A DNA stretch of 64,000 nucleotides. Source: Psychrobacter urativorans. GTDB lineage: Bacteria > Pseudomonadota > Gammaproteobacteria > Pseudomonadales > Moraxellaceae. This document shows, piece after piece, positions 47,338 through 56,381 of the stretch; the first letter of the stretch is position 1; each line of letters starts with the position of its first letter. A program made the translations under genes and the position numbers. A model generated the notes under the pieces. It saw only the letters and a program-made list of their open reading frames with translations. It was not told the origin of the DNA and did no database searches. The DNA is taken from contig NZ_CAJHBR010000001.1 of assembly GCF_904846695.1 (NCBI RefSeq), forward strand, positions 62,001 to 126,000, written 5' to 3'.

Positions 47338-48000
47338 ATGTGGAATAAACCTCTACAGACCTTTATGATTGGCATGACTATGGTAGCTAGCCTATCATTA
47401 AGCGCCTGCAACAGTGAGAATAAAAGCACTGCAGAAGATGTTGCTGCCACTATTAGTGGTGATGCACCAACATCTGAAAAGGCCGCATCAGATAGCACTG
47501 TAGCGCAAAGCGACTTAGATGGTGCAGTTACTGAGCAAGGGATACCAGTCAGTTACGATTTGGCTAGTTGGAATAAGGGCAGTGTAAAACCGATTCAAAT
47601 AGATGCATTAGACGACATTAACGCCACCTTTGGCAAAGTGGTGAGCAAGGATGAGAATAGCTTAGACTATGCTAGTAATCCAGCGACCAAATATCGCTTT
47701 ATGACTACCAAATCGCCTTACTTAGATGTCATCGACTCACAAAAATATTTGGAGCTAGGTTGGTATTATGCCAACCCTACTGACTCTGATGAAGAAAAAC
47801 AGCAAAGTAAATCTCATGCCAAAAAGGCTTATAAAGTAGCGCGCCAGTTGATGGGTGATGAGGGCGGTAAACTGCTAGCAGACATGCTAAATGGTCAAAT
47901 CATCAAGAATCAGACTATAGGCGGCCAAAAAATAGAGCTGGCTAAATGCGAGTTTTACAGCTGTATGTTAATACTTAATAAAGCTGGTGCCAGCACTTAA
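47338..48000 (+). CDS. lipoprotein of unknown function
   Basis: An unrecognised lipoprotein of 220 residues. The ATG at 47338 gives a typical signal ending LSLSAC with the lipidated cysteine at residue 24. A Ser/Thr/Ala/Asp-rich linker follows to about residue 75. The rest is a mixed domain with DDINATFGKVVSKDEN, DSQKYLELGWYYANP and a C-terminal pair of cysteines (CEFYSC). The ribosome site is weak. pabC follows after 129 bp. The gene and pabC are bracketed by two copies of the motif A repeat. Confidence 0.75.
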   Translation: MWNKPLQTFMIGMTMVASLSLSACNSENKSTAEDVAATISGDAPTSEKAASDSTVAQSDLDGAVTEQGIPVSYDLASWNKGSVKPIQIDALDDINATFGKVVSKDENSLDYASNPATKYRFMTTKSPYLDVIDSQKYLELGWYYANPTDSDEEKQQSKSHAKKAYKVARQLMGDEGGKLLADMLNGQIIKNQTIGGQKIELAKCEFYSCMLILNKAGAST

Positions 48001-48129
48001 GCTTGCTAATCAAATCAAGTCGCTACACCAATGCAAGGGCTAGCAAAGCGATTAGCGACAACCTCAATGCCTATGCTAATAATCTCATCAACAGTCGTAC
48101 TAACCCTTATCCTTTAAGTCATATTATCA

Positions 48130-49089
48130 ATGATATCAGATAAATACAGCTTATGGTCAGCGTTACCATCCCAGCCTAATAATGGACATACAATGCTGAC
48201 GCCTAATAATCGTGGGTTGGCTTATGGTGATGGTTTTTTTACTACTATGGCAGTGATTGAGGGCACTATATTATGGCTCGACTATCATAAGCAACGACTC
48301 ATCTCGCACTCCCAAGCCTTACAACTCGATATCGATAGCGATGAATTGTTGCTCGATCTACAGGCGCAAGCTCAACAGCTGCAACAAGGGATGCTCAAGC
48401 TTATCATTACTCGTGCTGAGCAAGCGTTACGTGGTTATGGGTTTAAAACTAGTGAGTCGGGCAGTGGCTGTGAGATTTGGCTTAAAGCTACGCCGATAAC
48501 TGAGGTTATTGCCGAACAGTTAAGCTTGCCTGATGGACGTTCGCTATTGCTACAGCCGATGACGCAAGCTTGCTGTCTAGCCTCACAGCTTGCTTGCTTG
48601 CCACCAACTTTAGCAGGCCTCAAAAGCCTAAACCGCCTCGACAATGTGCTGGCAAGTGGTGAGTTACAAAGTATTAACGCTGAGTTAGATTTAGCTTATA
48701 AAAGCTATGGCGAGGGTTTGCTACGTGATATGACAGGCAGTTGGGTTGAAGGTACTATGAGCAATGTCTTCTATCAGTTGACGGAAACTGCATTTGCCAA
48801 CCGAGCACAAACCTTTTGCAATGTCGTTAATAATAATAAGGCAAAACCTTGTGACTATCTAACTACTGGCCAATGGTACACACCTTCTATGAGCCAATCC
48901 GGCGTCGCTGGAGTCATGCGCCAAGTACTAATAGATTCGTTAGCAGTAACTACTAGACCGGTCATCATTCGTCCTCTAACAGATAACGACTTACCTCAAC
49001 TGTCACAGCTGTTCTTTTGCAATGCGGTACGTGGAGTTATGCCAGTGTCAGCGCTTACTTTGTTGAGTGGTGAGATTGTTAGTTTCTAA
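48130..49089 (+). CDS. pabC: aminodeoxychorismate lyase
   Basis: PLP fold-type IV enzyme that makes p-aminobenzoate from aminodeoxychorismate for folate. NRGLAYGDGFFTTM near residue 28 and the PLP lysine region LAGLKSLNRLDNVLA near 158-172 are present. The segment GSWVEGTMSNVFY carries the conserved glutamate and the SNVF cofactor-binding stretch. At 319 residues it is longer than E. coli PabC (269), with polar inserts near residues 183-200 and 225-245. The following mltG and tmk match the usual pabC-mltG-tmk order. Confidence 0.92.
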   Translation: MISDKYSLWSALPSQPNNGHTMLTPNNRGLAYGDGFFTTMAVIEGTILWLDYHKQRLISHSQALQLDIDSDELLLDLQAQAQQLQQGMLKLIITRAEQALRGYGFKTSESGSGCEIWLKATPITEVIAEQLSLPDGRSLLLQPMTQACCLASQLACLPPTLAGLKSLNRLDNVLASGELQSINAELDLAYKSYGEGLLRDMTGSWVEGTMSNVFYQLTETAFANRAQTFCNVVNNNKAKPCDYLTTGQWYTPSMSQSGVAGVMRQVLIDSLAVTTRPVIIRPLTDNDLPQLSQLFFCNAVRGVMPVSALTLLSGEIVSF

Positions 49090-49126
49090 ATAAAATATTT
49101 TGCTGTTCAGAGAAATTATATTTAGA

Positions 49127-49217
49127 GCGTGTTGAACATTCGACCGTGGCACTTATAGGTTTTTGGCTAGGTTTTTGGCACAGATAATAAATAACAAGCA
49201 GTTGGCCAAACTATGTT
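49127..49217 (+). repeat. intergenic repeat, copy 2 (order A-B)
   Basis: Motif A (49127-49145) is identical over 19 bp to 47211-47229. Motif B (49199-49217) differs from 47156-47174 at two adjacent positions. Confidence 0.8.
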
Positions 49218-49371
49218 GATATCAATTTAGATTTTTATGTTCAATAACGAACTTAATTTGAGCAGATATTCGCTGCCAAATCTTCAGTTAAAGCCTATAC
49301 TAAGTAAATAATATTGAAAAGTAAGCATTTCAGTGCTAAATTCTAGCCAAACTTCTGCCCTGTGAGTTGCC

Positions 49372-50721
49372 ATGAGTAAGCCAACACCTGATACATCTGA
49401 TAATCAAGCTAATGACATCCCGTCAAACAATCAAGACCTTAGTGTTACTGAGCTTACTGATATTGAGTCCACTAGCGTTGACTCTAATAGCATTAAGCCA
49501 ACTAATGCAGCGCTAGACTCAGAACCGACAGCGGTTAAAGACGAGCGTGTGGCTTCGATGCCAGCACCAGTGACTGATGTATCATTAATTAGTGGCGCTA
49601 GTCCACCTCGACGTTATAAAAAAGACAACCCGTCGTTCTTTATGCAGCGTGGTTACCAGATATTGCTAGTATTAGGACTTATTGCAGCCTTCTTATTAGT
49701 AATGGTTTATCAAACCTTGTTTGGCCGTATAAGCCAACCTGAGAAAAAAGTATCTATTGAAAAAGGCGATACTTATTATGGTCTGCTATCGCAGTGGCAA
49801 GAGCAGATTCCGCTGTTTTCGGTCACTATTGCTAAGCTATATATCAAGTCACAAATCGACGCACCCCTTCATGCTGGTATTTATCCATTGCCTGAGAACC
49901 CTACTATCACTGAAGCGCTGCAAATATTAGGGCAAGGCGCGAAAGTAGCCATGGTAAAAGTACAGATTATCGAAGGTAAGACTTCAAAGGATTTGTATAA
50001 GAGCTTGCGAGATAATGACGGTATCACCAAAGAAGTTTTAACTGCTGACGCCGATAATGCTAGTATTGCCAAAGCCTTAGAGCTGACGGGTATATTGCCG
50101 GATTCAGTGACTAATAGCAGCGATCCTATTGTCCGTTATAACCTCGAAGGTTGGTTTACTCCTGACACTTATTATTATGCTGAGGGCGCAACTGACAAGC
50201 AAGTACTCACCGATCTATATAAACGTCAGCAGCAAGCATTGACTACCGCATGGGAAAATCGGGCGCCAAACTTGCCTTATAATAGTCCTTATGAAGCGCT
50301 AGTAATGGCCTCTATCATCGAAAAAGAGACTAGCGTTGCTAGTGAGCGTCCTTTAGTTTCAGCAGTGTTTAATAACCGCTTAAACCAATGTATGCGTATG
50401 CAGACTGACCCTACTATTATTTATGGTATGGGTAGCCGTTACCAAGGTAATATTCGTAGAGCTGATATTAATGAAAAGACCTCTTATAATACTTATCAGA
50501 TCGATGGACTGCCGCCAACGCCGATTGCCTTGCCATCAGCTGCTTCTATAGAAGCCACTTTGCACCCTGCCGATAGCGAAGCTTTATACTTTGTAGCTAC
50601 TGGTAATGGTGGCCATAAATTTACTAGTAGCTTGGCTGAGCATAACAAAGCGGTAAAAGAGTACCTGCAAGTGATGCGTCAGAAAAAATCACAAACCGCA
50701 CCTACTCAGCTTAGTGAGTGA
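49372..50721 (+). CDS. mltG: endolytic murein transglycosylase MltG
   Basis: Cleaves nascent glycan strands in the periplasm to release them from synthesis. Residues 1-90 are a polar, disordered cytoplasmic segment; one membrane helix lies at about 95-115. A LysM-like region (KGDTYYGLLSQWQEQ) follows. The catalytic glutamate region is IIEKET (315-320), and the family signature MQTDPTIIYGMG is complete. The 449-residue length is above E. coli (340) because of the N-terminal extension. Confidence 0.95.
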   Translation: MSKPTPDTSDNQANDIPSNNQDLSVTELTDIESTSVDSNSIKPTNAALDSEPTAVKDERVASMPAPVTDVSLISGASPPRRYKKDNPSFFMQRGYQILLVLGLIAAFLLVMVYQTLFGRISQPEKKVSIEKGDTYYGLLSQWQEQIPLFSVTIAKLYIKSQIDAPLHAGIYPLPENPTITEALQILGQGAKVAMVKVQIIEGKTSKDLYKSLRDNDGITKEVLTADADNASIAKALELTGILPDSVTNSSDPIVRYNLEGWFTPDTYYYAEGATDKQVLTDLYKRQQQALTTAWENRAPNLPYNSPYEALVMASIIEKETSVASERPLVSAVFNNRLNQCMRMQTDPTIIYGMGSRYQGNIRRADINEKTSYNTYQIDGLPPTPIALPSAASIEATLHPADSEALYFVATGNGGHKFTSSLAEHNKAVKEYLQVMRQKKSQTAPTQLSE

Positions 50722-50803
50722 TAGTTTACTGATAGAGTAATCATTCGCTGCTAAAATAACTGAGTATTGGCTATAAGTTTTAGCACAATTTTATCTGAGC
50801 TGG

Positions 50804-50846
50804 ACATCGGCACTACCACCAATAGTATGGGTGGTAGTGCCGATGT
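50804..50846 (+). terminator. strong 17-bp hairpin between mltG and tmk
   Basis: Perfect arms 50804-50820 and 50830-50846 around a 9-nt loop, with TTT after. It is GC-richer than its surroundings. The short T run makes it either a modest terminator/attenuator or a leader hairpin of tmk. Confidence 0.7.
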
Positions 50847-50878
50847 TTAGCCGTTATATGTACTACGAGGCGGTATTT

Positions 50879-51565
50879 ATGTCAGCAGTTATAGCTACTG
50901 AGATGTCGGATAACACTGATAGCATTATTCCTAAAGTAGGGCGTTTTATTAGCTTTGAAGGGACAGAAGGCGTGGGCAAGACCACCGCTATCGAAACCTT
51001 ATGCGCGCAATTACAGCACAGCGGCATCGAATATCTAAGGACTCGTGAGCCGGGCGGTAGTCCGTTCGCTGAGCGTCTGAGAGCTATTTTGCTCGATCCT
51101 ACTACTGAGATCAACGATGACACTGAGCTGTTGCTATTGTTCGCTGCTCGTTGTGATCACTTACAACAAATCATTTTGCCTGCTCTGCAACAAGGTACTT
51201 GGGTGATTTGTGATCGCTTTACTGACTCCACTATCGCCTATCAAGGTTATGGCCGTGCCCACGGTGATGCAGCAGTGCTAGCTAAGATTGAAGGGTTGAT
51301 AGCTCAGTTTATTCCGCAATTACCTGAGCTGACTCTATGGCTTGATCTACCCGTATTAGAAGGAATGGCGCGGGCTGGTAAGCGCAGTGCCGCCGATCGG
51401 TTTGAGCAGCAAGCAACAGAGTTTTTTCTGCGTATATATCAGGGCTTTACCGCTGTTGCTGACAAACATCCACAGCGTATAGAGCGCATTGACGCGGTAG
51501 GCAGTACTACTGAAGTGAGTGCCCGAATTTGGCAAGTGGTTAGTCAGAGATTCGCTGTTAACTAG
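50879..51565 (+). CDS. tmk: thymidylate kinase
   Basis: Phosphorylates dTMP to dTDP. Walker A is GTEGVGKT (28-35), the DR(F/Y) motif is in CDRFTDSTIAYQGYGR near 108-122, and the LID region has RAGKRSAADRFEQQ. I chose ATG 50879 because GAGG lies 8 nt upstream; the longer frame begins inside a hairpin. The length is 228 against 213 in E. coli. No holB follows, unlike in enterobacteria. Confidence 0.95.
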   Translation: MSAVIATEMSDNTDSIIPKVGRFISFEGTEGVGKTTAIETLCAQLQHSGIEYLRTREPGGSPFAERLRAILLDPTTEINDDTELLLLFAARCDHLQQIILPALQQGTWVICDRFTDSTIAYQGYGRAHGDAAVLAKIEGLIAQFIPQLPELTLWLDLPVLEGMARAGKRSAADRFEQQATEFFLRIYQGFTAVADKHPQRIERIDAVGSTTEVSARIWQVVSQRFAVN

Positions 51566-51636
51566 TAATAAAAGCTATCACTATAAAAGCTATAGTTATA
51601 AAAGACAGCTATTAGCCTAGCGATAATCGCTGCATT

Positions 51637-51676
51637 AAAAACCCCAGCTCATTTGAATCAATGAGCTGGGGTTTTT
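51637..51676. terminator. bidirectional terminator tmk/antiporter
   Basis: Perfect 17-bp stem (51637-51653 with 51660-51676), 6-nt loop, A5 and T6 flanks. Confidence 0.94.
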
Positions 51677-51700
51677 TGATGTCTAAAACTATCAGTTGCC

Positions 51701-53974
51701 TTAGCTTGTAGGGCTATCTTTTAGCTGGTTTGAGCTATCCGAATCGACTTTAAGCTGATTTTTAATATCGTGATCAGCATTACTAGCTGCCTTATCGCTA
51801 TCACTATCTGGCAAACGATTAGGATCAAGTGAACCGCTTTTGGTCTTCGGTGCACTACCGCTACCATTGCTATTAGGATTGATGAGGGGCTTAGCTTTAG
51901 GGTGTACCTCGCTTGCAGTCATACTGTTTTTAGCCGCTGTGGCCTCAGTGATAGCCACTGCTTTAGCTTTAGCGGCATCCGCTGCTGTGAAAGCTTGTAG
52001 GGTTTGATCACTTTTAATGCCAGCTTTCGCCTCATCAGCTTTTGTAGCAGAACCATCTATAGAGACTTCATCCAAGCCATCATCTATTATCTCAACTTCT
52101 CTGCGTTTTTCTGGGGCTTTAGAGTTGGCTTCAAAATGAGCATCAGCATTTACTCGCGCTTGCTCTTGCTTGGCGGTAACATCTACCGGTTTTGGCTGTA
52201 CTTCATCTTCAACCACTAAAGCAATAAGCTTGCGATCACGTGCAACTGTACCGTCAAACTTGTCAGTAATGACGTGCAGTTTGCCTTCTTTATCAATAGT
52301 ATAAAGCGGGACAAATTGCTTGTTATCTGCCTTATATTGCTCAAAACTATAGCTATCAGTAAGGTTAGTAATCTTAATTCTAGCTTTTCTAGATAACATG
52401 CTGGCAAGCTTAGTATAAGTGACATCTTTGCCGAACATCCATTGCGAAGAGAAGTTAGACTGCTTATCATCACGCTCACTTCTGACTTTTTCATCACTGA
52501 ATTTAAGACGATAAAGTTTACGCTCACCGAATTCGTGGCGATAATGAATTTCAGACAAAGTATTCATCTCTTTATCCATGCTCATGGCGAACAGATGGCC
52601 AATACCGATAAGGTCGAGATGATGGTCAGCATGATCTGAGATAGGATTGCCGAAATAAGTACGCAGGCCACTCATGCGAGCACGGGCAATATTAGTGTAG
52701 TTATTATGGGCAACGATGACATCGAAGCCTTGCTCCTTTAGAGAAGTGGCTATCAATAAGGCCACGGGATTAGAGCCGACAACCAAAATACCGTTAGTCT
52801 CAGGTTCACGTACACCCAGCAAGTTGCCTACTACCTTGGCCCCTAAGCCTTGAATCATCACTGTACCGATAATGACCATAAATACTAAGGGAACAAGCAG
52901 CTCCACCCCTTGAATATCATATTCTTGTAGGCGAATAGCGAATAAGGATGAGATAGCAGCAGCAACGATACCCCGTGGCCCAATCCAGCTAATCATTAGC
53001 TTTTCGCTGGTTTTTAGATTGGAGCCAATAGAGGAGGCCCAAACCGACAGAGGACGCGCGACAAACATAACGATAGCAAGTAATACTAAACCTGCAAAAC
53101 CGACACTTATTAAGCTGGCTAGCTCAACACGCGCTGCCAAAATAATGAACAATACCGATATCAGTAGGACCGTTAACGATTCATTGAACTCTAAGATAGT
53201 ATCACGAGGGAATTTAGGCCAGTTGGCTAAAGCTACTCCCAATACAGTGACAGTTAACAGGCCGGATTCGTGCTCTAAATGGTTGGAGATAGAGAACAAT
53301 AATAGTACGAAAGCTAAAGTGAAGACATTGCGCAAAAACTCAGGAATCATATGCTTGCGCATTAAGAAAGCTAGCGCCCAAGCTCCAGCCAGACCTAATA
53401 GAGTTGCTAATACCACAATTTTGGCGAACAGTAGAATACTACTAGCCTCGCCACCAGAGATGATATATTCATAGACTAATACCACCGCAATAGCGCCGAT
53501 AGGGTCAATGATAATCCCTTCCCATTTTAGGATATTAGAGATGGTCTTATTCGGACGTACACTGCGTAGTAGTGGCATAATCACAGTAGGACCAGTCACG
53601 CATACTAGGGCGCCGAACAATAGCGCTATTAACGGATCAACATCGAACAGTAAATAAGTCGACAAAGCCACGATGGCGATAGTGATGAGTACCCCGACGG
53701 ACACCAACATTTGCACTACCGTACCGTGTTGCTTAATCTCGTCGAACTCTAAAGTTAGGGAGCCCTCAAATAGAATAATCGCTACTCCCAAGGAGATAAA
53801 AGGGAACATTAGCTCACCTAATACCAAGTCAGGGTCAAACACACCCAATATAGGGCCAACGACAATACCAATCAGTAATAAAAACAAAATGGACGGTTGC
53901 TTTAAGTACCAAGCTAACCATTGGGCCGCAATGCCTATCGCCACCACGCCGGATAGCAGTAGAGCAGTATCCAT
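51701..53974 (-). CDS. CPA1-type sodium/proton antiporter with TrkA-N domain
   Basis: A membrane cation:proton exchanger with about 12 hydrophobic helices in residues 1-385. It contains the CPA1 segments FEGSLTLEF, TGPTVIMPLLRSVRPN and LKWEGIIIDPIGAI. A Rossmann-like TrkA-N regulatory domain begins at GILVVGSNPVALLIA (about 394). The final 150 residues are an unusual alanine/lysine/aspartate-rich, probably disordered cytoplasmic tail. The length is 757. Na+ or K+ specificity cannot be told. Confidence 0.9.
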   Translation of the reverse strand: MDTALLLSGVVAIGIAAQWLAWYLKQPSILFLLLIGIVVGPILGVFDPDLVLGELMFPFISLGVAIILFEGSLTLEFDEIKQHGTVVQMLVSVGVLITIAIVALSTYLLFDVDPLIALLFGALVCVTGPTVIMPLLRSVRPNKTISNILKWEGIIIDPIGAIAVVLVYEYIISGGEASSILLFAKIVVLATLLGLAGAWALAFLMRKHMIPEFLRNVFTLAFVLLLFSISNHLEHESGLLTVTVLGVALANWPKFPRDTILEFNESLTVLLISVLFIILAARVELASLISVGFAGLVLLAIVMFVARPLSVWASSIGSNLKTSEKLMISWIGPRGIVAAAISSLFAIRLQEYDIQGVELLVPLVFMVIIGTVMIQGLGAKVVGNLLGVREPETNGILVVGSNPVALLIATSLKEQGFDVIVAHNNYTNIARARMSGLRTYFGNPISDHADHHLDLIGIGHLFAMSMDKEMNTLSEIHYRHEFGERKLYRLKFSDEKVRSERDDKQSNFSSQWMFGKDVTYTKLASMLSRKARIKITNLTDSYSFEQYKADNKQFVPLYTIDKEGKLHVITDKFDGTVARDRKLIALVVEDEVQPKPVDVTAKQEQARVNADAHFEANSKAPEKRREVEIIDDGLDEVSIDGSATKADEAKAGIKSDQTLQAFTAADAAKAKAVAITEATAAKNSMTASEVHPKAKPLINPNSNGSGSAPKTKSGSLDPNRLPDSDSDKAASNADHDIKNQLKVDSDSSNQLKDSPTS

Positions 53975-54625
53975 AAATCAATCCTTTTATAAGCTTTTTG
54001 GGCTACGTATTTCACTAGTTGTTGTAGTCAGTATTTTGCTTCAATGGTTAGCTGTTGCTGCTTAGCTTTGCCTTCGTTGATGATAAAAAACGCTGAGCAA
54101 GGGTAAAAAGTGAAATGATTACAATTAGCTGTTTATAGCAGCAACAATAGTATCTAAAGGTAAACAGCTTCTAGAGATAAACAGGGATAATCTGTGTTAA
54201 TGAGCGCCTGCTAATAAGGTGAGTAAAAGCAAATTAAGCGCTAGTAACTTAAACCACTGGATGGCTATAGCAATCTAGTGGGCTGGTTTTATTATTGGTC
54301 AATTATAACCAGCCGGAGTAGTATTAGTTATTAACTTTTGTTGGTTAAATAAGGGTTTTAACTTATTATCATAGCATGATTTTATTTTCCTTGCGTCAGG
54401 CATGTCTGCCAGTGGATGATGAGTTAGATTGCTCTACTCATATTGTTATGACCATGCTAGCAATAGCTCTTGGCGTAAAGGATGAGCATAGCCATAGCTT
54501 AATTTATACGGCATAATACTAGCAAATAGTAGAGTATCAACTTCGTTAATGAGCTGGTACTAATCGATAGTCAATAGTAGATAAGCAGCCATAGACAAGT
54601 CAAAATACCGCCTAAGGAAAAGAAT
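53975..54625. other. 651-bp gene-free region
   Basis: The divergent space between the antiporter and the DegP-like protease is AT-rich. A 46-codon ATG frame at 54376-54516 has no ribosome site. I see no RNA gene or strong hairpin. Confidence 0.5.
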
Positions 54626-56068
54626 ATGCACTCTAAAAGCAGCCCTCGTAATTTGAGCTATTGGTTAACTCGCAGTGCGCTGACAGTCGCTATCGCTATG
54701 ACGATGACTACAGGCGTCACAGTAGCGACAGCGACTAACGCACAAGCGGCAGTGACTACTGCTGACTTCTCAGGTCTGGTGCAGCAAGTCACGCCTGGAG
54801 TAGCACGAGTCAATGTTACTAAGACGGTTAGTGAGTCAGAGCTGGCAAAAGCACAGACCGCTGAGTTATTACGTCAGTTCTTTGGTGATCGAATACAGAT
54901 CCCTGAAGAAGCTACCAAACCAGCTATCGAACATGCTTACGGCACTGCATTTTTTGTAACGGCAGATGGCTATATGCTGACCAATCATCATGTGATCGCA
55001 GGCGCGGACAAAATCACTGTCACTCTTAATGATCGCACTGAGCTAGATGCAAAGTTGATAGGTAGTGATGAACGCTCAGATGTGGCAGTACTCAAAGTAG
55101 TAGGTACTAATTTTCCGGCATTGCCTATCGGCGACTCGACTGGATTGAGAGTTGGCGAGCCAGTATTAGCTATAGGCTCACCTTTTGGTTTTGATTACTC
55201 AGCGTCTGCTGGTATCGTTAGTGCCAAATCACGCAGCTTTTCAAGAGAGACGAGCGTGCCATTTATCCAAACGGATGTGGCGCTGAATCCAGGTAACTCA
55301 GGTGGACCTTTATTCAATCAGGGCGGGGAAGTTATAGGTATTAACTCGCGTATCTTTAGTGGTACGGGCGGTTATATGGGCTTGTCGTTTTCAATCCCGA
55401 TTGATGCGGCTATGGATATCTATGAGCAGCTCAAAACTAATGGGTCAGTGCAGCGTGCTTATTTAGGTATTTATCCACAAGATATCGATCGCAATTTGGC
55501 AGAAGTCTATAAGCTTGCGCGGCCCCAAGGAGCGCTGTTGACTCGAGTATCGCCTAATTCACCCGCCCAAAAATCAGGTCTGAAAACTGGCGATATTATT
55601 TTACAATATAATGATATTGAGATTATGCGAGCGTCAGATTTATTAAATTTGATCAATCGAGCTCGACCTAATGATACCTTTCGCGCAAAAGTACAGCGTG
55701 ATGGTAAATCACTATCTATAAGCGGAAAGCTGAGCGATACCCCAGAAGGGGTGCAAGGTGAAGGCATTGATCAGCAAGACAATGTGGTGCGTTTGGGTCT
55801 GCGCTTGCGTAATTTGACTGCTGATGAGCAATTGGAGCTAACCGCTGATGAAAAAACTGGTGTACTAGTGACCGCTACTGATCCGACTGGACTTGCCGCG
55901 CGCTCAGGTATATTTGCTGGCGATGTGATCACTAAGCTATATCAAAAACCTATTACTAAAGTCACAGACTTTAATAGCGCTATCTCCTCATTACCCAAAA
56001 AAGGCGTAGTTACTATAGAAGTCATTCGCCAAGGGATTCCAGCCATCATTGGCTTACGTATCGAGTAA
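54626..56068 (+). CDS. DegP/DegQ/MucD-type periplasmic serine protease
   Basis: HtrA-family protease/chaperone for misfolded envelope proteins. A signal peptide ends NAQA near residue 41. The catalytic triad is H122 (TNHHVI), D152 (SDVAVLKV) and S225 (NPGNSGGPLF). Two PDZ domains follow (about 275-365 and 385-475). The length of 480 is normal. GGAAAAG precedes the ATG. It could be called DegQ or MucD; assignment within the family needs a tree. Confidence 0.94.
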   Translation: MHSKSSPRNLSYWLTRSALTVAIAMTMTTGVTVATATNAQAAVTTADFSGLVQQVTPGVARVNVTKTVSESELAKAQTAELLRQFFGDRIQIPEEATKPAIEHAYGTAFFVTADGYMLTNHHVIAGADKITVTLNDRTELDAKLIGSDERSDVAVLKVVGTNFPALPIGDSTGLRVGEPVLAIGSPFGFDYSASAGIVSAKSRSFSRETSVPFIQTDVALNPGNSGGPLFNQGGEVIGINSRIFSGTGGYMGLSFSIPIDAAMDIYEQLKTNGSVQRAYLGIYPQDIDRNLAEVYKLARPQGALLTRVSPNSPAQKSGLKTGDIILQYNDIEIMRASDLLNLINRARPNDTFRAKVQRDGKSLSISGKLSDTPEGVQGEGIDQQDNVVRLGLRLRNLTADEQLELTADEKTGVLVTATDPTGLAARSGIFAGDVITKLYQKPITKVTDFNSAISSLPKKGVVTIEVIRQGIPAIIGLRIE

Positions 56069-56381
56069 AATAGTAAGCGCATTGATTGGATTTTTTTATA
56101 AATTATAGAGTTTTTTAAGTTATTAACGTTTGCTTAACACACAATTGAAGATAGCGACCAAATTAAAATATGCTACACTAGCGGACGTTTATAGCACTAT
56201 ATAGACCGCTAGTATTTCTAGGGTCTCATAGCCTATAAGACAGCACTGTCTATTAGAAATAAGACTACTAAACAAAACCACTAGTGAGCAAAACGACTAT
56301 CATGCAAGGAAAAATTCCTTGTCCACAACCTATCAGGTGATAGCTTTTACAAAAGCTAGGATAATACAGTAAGGCATGGTT
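56069..56381 (+). promoter_or_regulatory. dapA leader with several short hairpins
   Basis: 313 bp without a gene. An extended -10-like TGCTACACT lies at 56171-56179. Downstream are GACAG-CA-CTGTC (56239-56250), CAAGGAA-AAA-TTCCTTG (56305-56321) and TAGCTTTT-AC-AAAAGCTA (56341-56358). The series could form a structured 5' leader of about 190 nt. It does not look like the lysine riboswitch to me. Confidence 0.45.

Noticed and set aside
47211..49145. Intact insertion sequence bounded by the motif A repeats
   Set aside because: The enclosed genes are a lipoprotein and pabC, not a transposase, and the copies are direct rather than inverted.
53019..53474. 151-residue plus-strand frame within the antiporter gene
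   Set aside because: It is an antisense shadow of the membrane helices of a clear CPA1 gene.
54376..54516. 46-codon ATG frame in the 651-bp gap before the DegP-like gene
   Set aside because: No ribosome-binding site, no recognisable motif, and composition like the surrounding non-coding DNA.
56069..56381. Lysine riboswitch upstream of dapA
   Set aside because: Hairpins are present, but I cannot recognise the conserved five-way junction core sequences.
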